DNA of 64,000 bases from Antedon bifida (lineage: Eukaryota; Echinodermata; Crinoidea; Comatulida; Antedonidae). The stretch's first letter is position 1; each line of letters opens with the position of its first letter. The notes beneath the pieces were generated by a model. The model worked only from the letters and a program-made list of their open reading frames with translations, had not been told where the DNA came from and searched no databases. Both the position numbers and the translations under genes were made by a program. Below, piece by piece: positions 12,501 through 23,500 of this stretch. The stretch spans positions 7,637,501 through 7,701,500 of the forward strand of contig OY727093.1 in NCBI GenBank assembly GCA_963402885.1. Reading direction: 5' to 3'.

Positions 12501-15500
12501 AACCCCACCACATCAGTTAAGGGGGAAATGGTAAACTCAGCACTGCGTGTTTCAAAATTGTCAAAACAATTCACATAAAACTGTTAAAAAGAGACCTTTG
12601 TCATTTTCCCCTTGACATTTCAAAGAGTGGTCCTTGCTTGGAGGAGGGCCTAACATATATATATATATATTATTAAATATTAGTACAGTATTAAAATAAG
12701 TAGGCCTCAGAAAAAGAGGTACACGATATCGGTACTTTGGTAATAAATGACTCTGTTCGTCAATCACGCCTGGCCTGAACCAAAATACCATTCAAATAAA
12801 AATCTTATGATCACATTTTATTTCCAATCGGTACACAATTACATATTAATGTTACGTTACAAGATCAATCATGTTTATACATTAGTTAACACAAAAGTAT
12901 TGACGAGCTAGTAGGATACCACTCTACACCATGGAGGAGTTCCTCCACGTTGCACCTAGGATAGATCCGGAAATGACAATGCCGTGCGACACTGGCGTGT
13001 ACCGGTAGCAATTTCACAGCATGTTCACGGATAACAAGAAGGGCAGATATAATATTCAAATGTAGTGTCCTTACCTTTTTTAGTAGGGTCGTAGTAGGGC
13101 CTTATAATCCATATATTTCAAAAACGATTCTTTTAACGCGATTACAATTGATATAAGTTGTCCAATTTCAAAATATTTAAATCCATTATAGGCTACTGAA
13201 TTAGGGAATGGTTTCTTAACGCGATTACAATGCTGTACTACAGTAGTTAGCAGTCCTAATTTGCATACATTCCGTTGTTGTACAGGTGCTTCTAACTAAA
13301 CAGGGCCCTGGTTCGGCTGCACGACATACCATATTTCTGAACTTTCTTTGGCAGCAGAAAGTGGAGATACATTTTAAATACAGGAATCCGCTTACGCTTA
13401 AAATTCAACAAACTGAACAGTATTTACAATATTTACAGTATTGATCTTGGCAATAATACTATCACGTGGATTTGGAATTATTTTGCTTAACATAACTATT
13501 ATTATTCACCTATAACAATGTAAGCGGTATAACCATGTTATAATTATTCTTAAATAACTATTAAAAAATTATTTAACTGAAAAAAAAGACAAGCATACAG
13601 TAGTAAATCAGAAGCCCATTGTCTTTCCGATGAAATCATTATTTTTGATCCGTTTTTTTTTTCTACAGACAGAAGTATAAATAATTTAAACTTAAATTAA
13701 AACTACAACATGGCCGATTCGATCGAAGTTTGATTTTTTAATCTTTGTTTTTTTTAAATGTTTTGGGGACAGTATATCATGTATGCAGAGATAGGATAGG
13801 ATAGGAAGTTATGGAGCAATCTAGACATAAAAGTTCGGGTATGTTCCGGAATAATTAGTTAAAAAGTTATAAATGCATAAATATTGAAATAAACAATTTT
13901 CAACTATTTGATGCATAATTCGCTGCAATCTATTGTTTCTTAAATGTTGCACTATCGGGTCTTTGGTTATTCTTCGGGTCATTATGTTAGCCGTAATATT
14001 GCACGAAAAAAAAAGATTTTGTTTAACGATTAATCGCCAGTTTGGTGCGTTTCACGGCGCGTTACGTAGGCCTACTACAATATCGCTCGACTTCGTCAAG
14101 TGAAATGAGCGATGCACTTTGTAAGTATTCGAGATCGTAGTCATTTAACGTTTTATGTCATCTCTGCCTGATTGATTACCTAACTGTCCTCGATATTCTT
14201 TCATTAGAGTTTTAAATACTCGTGATTAATATTGCTATAGTTAGTTTCTGTCCATAATGACGACTTGCTTTTCCCCTTTTCCTGTAGACTGTACTCTCTT
14301 TGTTCTGGTTGTACGCTTTTGTTGAAGTCCACTCATGGTATAGTTCACCTCTCGCCTGGCTGTCTGCTGACTTGGTATGGAGGGTCGACATCGCAGGAAA
14401 TGACGGCTGAAATTCTACAACTGGTTAACAATTGCTGTCGTACAAGGCCTACTTATTTTCCCGGTTCAGTGTCGATAGTGTGTCTTGCCGTGTTACTTCT
14501 TTACACAATAACGTAGAGAATGTATGTCAGTATTAACAAGAAACAAACTAGCCATAGTAGGCCTACCTTTGAAAATGTTCAGTAGAAATAATAAAGAACT
14601 TAATTATTTGACATAATACACACCATTTTACAAACCTACTGTATTGATTAAATGTATGGGTTGCCTAAAAATAATAGCGATAGGACTGTGGAGGCATTAG
14701 CTACAAATACAGAAACATTCATGAAATCAAACGCTAGAAAACGTAGGCTATTCTCTTTAAGAACAATCAATTCTTTGCCTAAAAATATATCCGACTCCCA
14801 AACTTCTAAATTAATTCAAAACCAGAATAAAAAATATTGGTCAGACCGTCCGATAAAATACCGTAGAGCCCATATGAATTAGTAAGAGGGCCCAAAAGCA
14901 TTTCTGATTTAAGTCTGTCTACCCACAATTAAACTGAGTTTCAGAAATAATTATCTCGATTCTACCAAACAACGTACTCATCTTATAGAAGAGTTTTCAA
15001 CAGCTCAGCGATTTGAAATCTTAAATACAGGTTTTTTTTATATTTCCTCTTTGAAATATTATTTTTTCACAAACCATGTCTTTTTATAACGGATGTTATT
15101 GCAAATCATTCACATAAAGTTCGTTGAGTTTGTTTTTGTTTATTTTGAAGACTTTTCCTTGCAATACACTATCCAAAATGACAAATCACTCTTGTACAAT
15201 GCGCTGACAACTTAATTACCAAATACACCATAATCTATCTTTTAATAGATGTTTAGCTAAATATAAAAATTATTAAATACGTCCTTGGTAGGCCTATATA
15301 TATAATACACTGTACTCTATTTTTATGTTTTACATTTTCTTTTTGCGCAATTAGGCTAATTGCAATGTTTAAAAAGCGCGCAGTTAGTAGATTTCAATTC
15401 ATAAATCCAGATCAACAACGGGTTTTTTCATTAGTATCTTTTTCACGTCGATCAATCAATCTAGCAAGTGATTAGACAAGTTAAGTGTGAATCCCTGTCA

Positions 15501-17195
15501 TTGTTGTAACCTCTTGACATTAAACTGAGGTGTAGATCTGCCGGCCGGTTTACGACGTTTCTTTTCCGCTATTTATGCGTGTCTTTCCAAATTCCTTGCA
15601 GCACACCAGAGCCAATTCTATTATGTGGTAGTGGGCAACATGGTCAGACCCCTATACTTGTTCATTCTTATATATATATTTTTTTTATATTATAAATCCA
15701 AAGGAAAAATACTGAAAAATTGACAATGCTGTATCAGTGGCTGGATCTCAATGAAGATACACATAAAAAAAGCGAAAAGCTAAATCATAACGATAAAGTA
15801 AAACAGCCAGAAAGTTAGCAGAGCATTCGGGCAACACTAGCCCTTATATACATAATAGTCCATGCTTGTTTATTAATTTTTTTTAAAGTGAAGTGAATGT
15901 TTTTGTTTTCATAATGTAAAAATTAATGAAATTCGTTAAAATACAGTATTTAAACAATATTTGTGAAAAAAACTATAGTCTCTGCTTTGTTTTAAAAGGA
16001 ACGGTCGTAAACCCTCGTTCCAAGAACAGTCGAATCATTACGACAATTTACATAATTACATGTGTATGCACATTATAGCAAGTCTTGTTGAGAGAATAAT
16101 CGTTGTTTGGTTTAGTTATTCTAAACCAATTTAGCAAATTAGGCTCCTTTGGGATGTTCTTTTGTTTTCATTTTTAATGTTTTACCTCATTTCATACACC
16201 CGGGTGATGGATGATCCTTCACGATCAATTACCTATCTGCGTTTGTCAATACTTAGCCTATCCTATAATTATTATGACAATTGTGCGAAACAGTGTATAA
16301 TGGTTAGTTACTAATGTGGACGACTTCACACGCCGCTGACATTACAATAAAATAAACTGGAGGTATGATATGACATCAAAACGGCCATGAATCATTATAA
16401 AATACGATAGTGTTAATAATCTCCAACTTGTATTTAGTTTTACTTACAATTCATATACTTAATTGAATTATATTCATAGGTGACATCTTTATATTCAATA
16501 CTTAATGACGACTTGTGGCCTATTCGATCAAACACGTCGCAGCTGTAATGTGTTTATTCTGCACAAAATAATTAAAGAATATAACTTTTACAATTTTGAT
16601 TTAAAATAATTACACATACATTAAATAACGATCATACATCATTTATAGATATTCCATCAAATATAATAATTTAAGTTTAAATTTAATTATAAGACCGACA
16701 TATAGGCCTATACATTACAATGTGAAATATACAGATATAACATGTTGCCATCTAATTTAATAGTACAGCGGAATAGGATAGACCAAAACCATGAATCAGA
16801 AACAAATCAGTCACTTAACACTAAATCAATTAATAATGGAAAATATACTTCCCACCTATCATCGGCCACTTAACTGGTACTAACTTTGATGCCTAACATT
16901 TACAAACACAGCCGTACTCTATTTTAAACAAACAACTGCAGAAATATACGAGCGTTATATTTTATTAGATGTCGTATATCTACTTTTACACGGCTTCATA
17001 GGATAATCACATCGAAATCAAGGAAAATAGACATGTCACAGTTTTTAGGTTAAAGATTATTGCTCACAAGATTAAATTAGACATGTTTGTGCGCACGCGG
17101 AAAAGTAACTGTCAACGTCAAAACATGAATACCAAAAAGTAACGATACCGAACGTATCACATTTGCCGAAAATGCGCTGGATGTAATTAAAACAA

Positions 17196-17610
17196 ATATT
17201 CCGAAGCTTGATGCGGTACCGGTTGCACCACAAACGTATGTCGAAACTTGATGCGCGGTACCGAGTGCAACTCAAAAATATTCCGAAGCTTGATGCGGTA
17301 CCGGTTGCACCATAAAAGTATGTCGAAACTTGATGATGCGCGGTACCAACTGCAACTCAAAAGTATTCCGAAGCTTGGTGCGGTACCGGTTGCACCATAA
17401 AAGTATGTCGAAACTTGATGAAGTGCGGTACCGAAGTGTAACTCAAAAGTATTCCGAAGCTTGATGCGGTACCGGTTGCACCATAAAAGTATGTCGAAAC
17501 TTGATGATGCGCGGTACCAAATGCAACTCAAACATATTCCGAAGCTTGGTGATACGATACCGTGTGCACCACCACAGAGGTATGCCGAAACCTTATATGA
17601 AAGTGGGCGC
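17196..17610. repeat. Dimeric satellite of about 85 bp
   Basis: Starts of TATTCCGAAGCTTG at 17198, 17279, 17364, 17450 and 17535 give spacings of 81, 85, 86 and 85 bp. Each unit has two related halves, one with ATTCCGAAGCTTGATGCGG and one with ATGTCGAAACTTGATG, both with GGTACC. The last unit is degenerate. Open minus-strand frames across it are artefacts. Confidence 0.93.
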
Positions 17611-19362
17611 ACAACAAACGTAAACGAAGATTGGTGATGATGCGGTAGCCGGCACACTAAAAACGTACCAAATATTTTATGAATGAATGGTTATGAAAAA
17701 TATAAGTTTAGAAGAAAAAAAATATATCACTGCATTGTATTGATTGTTCCATATTTAATTGCATTAAATAAAACTTACTCAATCAATATAAACTGCACAC
17801 ACTGTATATATTGCACGTTACAAATTGAACAATTAAATGAACATTTAATTTTTATTATAAAATAAATTGACACTCAATAACAGTATTGTTGAATTTCCTC
17901 AATTCGTCACCGACACAGCACGGTGGCATGGAGTTGACACGCACACACACAAACCTCCGGTAAGTTTTTAATGTCAACAATATGCGTGTGTATCTTATGT
18001 TATTCTTATTTGTTCATTAACTGTATATTTAACTACATATTTTAAATAACCTAACTACTATAAAAGTGTTTACAAGTACAATTGTGTTTATTAGTAACAA
18101 GTAATAATGCAGTGTTTATGAGTAAAGTAATATTCTCACTCTAACGCCCACTAGTGTCATTGCTCTTACGTCAGTGATAATTATAAAACGCCGAAATAAA
18201 CAATAACACAGCATTTAGGATGAGACTAATTAGTGTTCGTATAGAGTAACTGTATAGTATAATGTACATCTTACAAATGTAGCTGTTTACAGTTGTGAAA
18301 ACGCAACACAACCGTTAAGGGGTCTGATACACTATTCGGTGACTCAACAACGAATTTGTAATATGGCCAATTACACATCACGACTAAACACAAACAATCG
18401 TATAAAATCTCCCAAACAAATCGTAGAAACTGAGCCAGATATTAGCCGAGCAATCGATCATATTCGCAGCCTGATGTAAACAAGCGATCACATTAAGAAA
18501 GGCTCGTTACACTAGATTTTCCGCTACGCTGTCTTACGCAACTCGTTCATCGCCGCATTGTTTGTGTTAAAGTCGAGAATTGATTATCTTGCGTGGAGTT
18601 ACTGGGCACTGCCACGCACGACCGCGAAACGTTGCCGCGTAACAAAGACCTGTAAGCACGTATATGAAAATAAACAGGAGTAATTAATGGAGAAGCGACT
18701 TGAACGAAGTAGAAACTTTTTCATTAGTGATAATATGGTAAAATGAATTGTCCGCATCACGATTTAAAGACGATGTCAACTTATAATTAAAGCGCCACAT
18801 ATACATCGTTTTTCTACGACGAAGAAATCAGTAAAATGTTTAAAACATTAAACTAAATATACTTTCTTAAAACACCTTGACAAAAAAAAGTAATTGAATA
18901 AATATACATCTTCAGTAGTAGTAGAAGGGGGAATATGTTTTATGATGATTTTCTTTAGTAGAAAACATTTAGGGTCGCGTAAGACAGAATAGGAAATAAT
19001 CTTGCCCGACTGTATTGACAAAAATGTCAATACAGAACGGAAAGGTTGAGCTATCGAACCAGACAGAAGTCAAATATACCTATTTTCCCGCCGGTAAAGC
19101 TGAAACCTCCATAAGATGCAGTATTTCGGCAGAAGTCAAATATTCCTATTTCCCCGACACTAAGATTGAGGTACCAAACTCCTATCAAAAGAAGGTAAAT
19201 ATTTCTTACGACGGCAATTTTGATGCTTGATACCTCCTTTCCTTTAGTCGACAGAATACTTTTATAATATTTTAAGATCCAATATTTTGAATAGTGCAAC
19301 ACAATCGTTAATAAGAATATTGAATCGATATATTATTTATCTAAAATGTATGTGGGGTGACA

Positions 19363-20548
19363 TCAAAAGTTAGGTGGTGGGGGAGGAAAACCAAATGCAT
19401 CGCTTTCAACATTAGGTAAGCCACTTAACAATGGAGGAGGTGGCGGGGCTATCGGTATTTCGTTACTTAATGGCTGAGTAATATTTATTTGATTTGTCTT
19501 TTCTTGCTTTGGTAAATGTAATCCTTCAGTATCTGGATCAACTTCTGCCAATCTCTGGCGACTACCTGAGCTCCTTCTGAGGTTCTGCAAACTCGCATTG
19601 TTGACAACTGGTGGTGTATTATATGGACTTGTATCCAAATGATAACTGTCTTCGTGTTTTTCATCTGAATATTCAAAATTACCATCTTCCAACATAGCTT
19701 TTGTCCTGTTTGTATAGCTTTCATACAATAATGGTTCTTTCTCAAAATGATGTTGCTGTTCAGGGTTTATGTATGCATCTGGAGGAGCACTGTACTGCGA
19801 CCATGTTTGCTCCAACGGGTTACCTGGTAGTCTAGAAAAACTTCTGTTTTGCTTATTGCCCAATTCTTGATGCTGTCGGGATGAACGTTGAATTTGAGAT
19901 GTTTTTGAACTTCCTGGAAAATGGACATTGTGACTTCTTTGGTGACTTACATTGCGACTTCCTTGGTGACTTACATTGTGACTTCCTTGGGGACTTACAT
20001 TGTGACTTCCTTGGTGACTTACATTGCGACTTCCTTGGTGACTTACATTGTGACTTCCTTGGTGACTTACATTGTGACTTCCTTGGTGAATTACATTGCG
20101 ACTTCCTTGGTGACTTACATTGCGACTTCCTTGGTGACTTACATTGTGACTTCCTTGGTGACTTCCTACTTGACTTACATTGTTACCTTCTTTGTGACTT
20201 CCTTTGTGACTTCCGTGTTCACTACCTTGGCTACTTTCATAACTCTCAGAATCTGTGGGTAAAGACTCATTACTTGGAGTCTTTGATAGTCTGTCATCTG
20301 TATCTTCACTTGATAATGGGCGTTTTGACTTTCGTTTCACCAATGCACGTGATTTGACATTTCTACGTGTGTTTTTCTTTGACTTCTTATCAGCATATTC
20401 TGATTTAGCTATCTCAGCTTTGAAAGCAAGATCTTCAGCCCCATTTCTGATTTTGTTTCTTGCAATCTCCATGGTGTCTTCAACAGCTTCAGAAAGACGT
20501 CGGAAGGCAATGCCTTGTGGTGACCCTTTGCAATGCTTCACAACAACT
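19363..20548 (-). CDS. Receptor exon 28: cytoplasmic tail with octapeptide repeat and C-terminal FPPPPP
   Basis: A 1186-nt terminal coding exon, residues about 1642-2036. After the acceptor TGTATTCAG it encodes VVVKHCKGSPQG, a helical charged segment (VEDTMEIARNKIRNGAEDLA), a Lys/Arg-rich patch, an acidic Ser-rich patch, about eleven octapeptide repeats of the type HQGS(H/R)NVS, a Gln/Tyr-rich stretch, APPPPPLL and finally DAFGFPPPPPNF before the stop. The tail is predicted to be disordered. FPPPPP is the classical ligand form for EVH1 domains of Ena/VASP proteins, so an actin-regulatory link is plausible; this is inferred from the motif only. Confidence 0.9.
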
Positions 20549-23500
20549 CTGAATACAAACAATAAATCAAATATAAACAGTATATTATTAGAATAAAAGT
20601 TATATAAGCAAACATATTAGTTCATATAGTATTGTAGCTATTAATTATGCTATACTGTTTCTTACAAATTGGTTGTGAACTAAAACTAGTACAGGTATAC
20701 TGAATAGTACAGTACAGGTATACTGAATAGTACAGTACAGGTATACTGAATAGTACAGTACAGGTATACTGAATAGTACAGTACAGGTATACTGAATAGT
20801 ACAGTACAGGTATACTGAATAGTACAGTACAGGTATACTGAATAGTACAGTACATGTATACTGAATAGTACAGTACAGGTATACTGAATAGTACAGTACA
20901 GGTATACTGAATAGTACAGTACAGGTATACTGAATAGTACAGTACAGGTATACTGAATAGTACAGTACAGGTATACTGAATAGTACAGTACATGTATACT
21001 GAATAGTACAGTACAGGTATACTGAATAGTACAGTACAGGTATACTGAATAGTACAGTACAGGTATACTGAATAGTACAGTACAGGTATACTGAATAGTA
21101 CAGTACAGGTATACTGAATAGTACAGTACAGGTATACTGAATAGTACAGTACAGGTATACTGAATAGTACAGTACAGGTATACTGAATAGTACAGTCAAG
21201 GAACACTCCTATTAAGGGACACCTTGTTGCCCCCAAATGGGTTGTACTGTATAATGGCAATATACTTCATATTAGATAGATACATCCCTCTATTTAGAGT
21301 TTTCAGAATGTTAACTAAAATAAACAAGTGTTACTAACTCAAATTTGGTAGTGGTGCTACCTTGTTCAAGAGAAAGTATTGACACTAAAACAGGTTGGAG
21401 CCTAACTAACCAAAACGATACATTTTTCACTTGCCTGTAAATAATAACAGCTAGAATACATGCTAAAGTTACAATGCCTCCTATTATTCCACCAACAATC
21501 TTTTCTCCAAGCTTCTCGACTGGAAGGAAATAAACAATATAGTAAATATCAAAATTAGAACAATTTGAGAATGTCACTATTATTAGCTTGATCAATAAAC
21601 TGTAAGGCACAGACATCTTAATAATACAAGACACATATGTGGAAAGTTAGCAACATTTAGCAAAGAATTAGACAAATCTTCTGCAGTTTCACATAACATG
21701 CTTGAAAATACTTTTTGAGATTTTGACAAATGCAATTTCATTTCATTCATAAGAAATGTGTTGACTCCTAATATTTATATACTTCTATATTGAACCAAAA
21801 AAGGGTACAAAAATTGCAAAATGCAAGAATTATAATTTGTTTTCATGGGAAACACCCAATTTTGTAATTTATTTTTCATATATTTAACATGGAACAAAAT
21901 ATTACATATTTTTCTGAATAATATATGTCATGTCTATGTCATTATCATAATGTTGTGACTTTGTAGTTTAAGGGATTTTTCAAATTACTTCAAATCAAAT
22001 CTAATCAGCATAAAATCACCTTATTTATATTCGTTATACTCACCATAACACTGCTCAAGACTTGTAGTACCCTTATTCTTAGTTATTTTTTGATGAGGGC
22101 AGGCTTTGCAGTAAGGCGACGTATAGTTACTTTGATAATACCCTTGTCTACAAGGGCGACAAACTTCTCCGTTACTTGATGAACCCGGCGGACATGCATC
22201 TGAAACAGATAAACGAATGAGTGCGTGTTTAACTACAGACAGATTTAGATCAGGGCATAAAAGTGAGGCAACATTTGACCAAAACTATCATACAACAAAA
22301 GTAGAAAATGCTAATGAATCAGATCAGAGATGTGTTAAAATAACTGGGCTATAAAAGGTTGTGTGATATCAGACGCGTATGTTTTAAATTTAGTTAGACG
22401 ATATTAGCAAATAGACATGCTACGATGAAATATTCATGTTGAAGACGAGCATATTCGGTAGCATATCTCATCAATCATTTTATTTTGGCCAGTCGCCCGA
22501 GGTTTTGAATAAAGTTAAGACCGATGTTTAAGTTAACACATTAAATATCATATAACCTTAACTATTACATACAAAGTCCTATATCATTTAAAAACAAATC
22601 AAATAAATTCAAGCCAAGTTCTACATCCGGGAACCCGTCGCTTTGAAAGCCGGCTACTCCATCAGACACAACATGCCTAGACTGTTTAAACAACCCTACC
22701 GCATATGTATTCATGTCTTGCGTAACCTTCACGGCAAACGAAACGAACGGAATGCGTCCAACTGTTACTCATGATCTTGTAAATTTGGTTTCGTTTAGCT
22801 TTCATCTCTTCATGCTGTACAAAATCATCCAGTGAACGTAATACCTTAAAAATAAAAGTAAAAAAAAAAACAATTGTTAACAAGCTCTTTCTCTAAATTG
22901 AATTTCCATTTCATTCGTTCCTATTATATAAATTTATTAAGTACACTTCCATTAAAACTTACTTCCACACAATCAAATGTTAATATAATGCTAGTAATAG
23001 TATTCAATAAACATTTGTATTTTAATAAGTTAAGAAAAGATTGTAGAAAAAAAGAAATTAAATTACAATGATATTTACATATTTGTTTTAATTAAGAAAG
23101 ATAAACAAAGATAAACATAATACAATTTGAAAAAAATACATCTGATACTAGTCTGTAAAAGATCATTATGTATGGCTTTATGCTTATAAATTCAACTTTG
23201 TAATCAACTAATGCAGCAAATTAGAATCACCCATCCTCCCCCTTCACCCTTTCAAGTAAACGGAATATCTGACGCTATAGCCTACTCTCTGTCTGCTCAC
23301 AAAATTGCCTTGGAAATGACAGCCCTTTTCGTCTTATTACATGGCAACGCTCAATATTCAAACTCATCGATCATCCATTACGCTCAGTTTTTCTTTTTCT
23401 GATTCTCCCGATCGCATCCCACAAACTGAGCGTCTGACGTGGTTTTTTCAGTTTCGTCCTTGAACTGCTAAATTTAGTTTGTTTAATTTGTCGCGTGGCA

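Larger units (their letters stand above)
6646..19362. other. Intergenic region, no supportable gene
   Basis: Open frames here are short (at most 156 codons, and that one is satellite DNA) with no recognisable motif or splice structure. Visible contents are a terminal-inverted-repeat element (7.59-7.97 kb), a compound foldback element (9.26-9.52 kb), poly-G runs near 7.63 and 12.02 kb, a short direct repeat of TTAACGCGATTACAAT near 13.13 and 13.21 kb, and a dimeric satellite (17.2-17.6 kb). A direct repeat at 19.06-19.2 kb may belong to the 3' UTR of the minus-strand gene. Several TAGGCCTA palindromes occur up to about 16.7 kb. Regulatory elements for Hox1 could lie here, but I see none I can name. 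Confidence 0.5.

Noticed and set aside
14652..14882. 76-codon frame with LPKNNSD / LPKNISD internal similarity
   Set aside because: The similarity is short and there is no other evidence for coding.
17187..17657. 156-codon minus-strand frame with internal repeats
   Set aside because: Lies entirely on the 85-bp dimeric satellite; no splice or domain support.
19881..20357. Plus-strand frames with repeated CDFLGDLH or VTSLVTYI peptides
   Set aside because: Antisense shadows of the 24-bp coding repeat in the receptor tail exon.
20622..21260. Long minus-strand frames of 184 and 212 codons
   Set aside because: They are translations of the 23-bp minisatellite in a non-coding intron; all frames are open because the unit lacks stops and is not a multiple of three.
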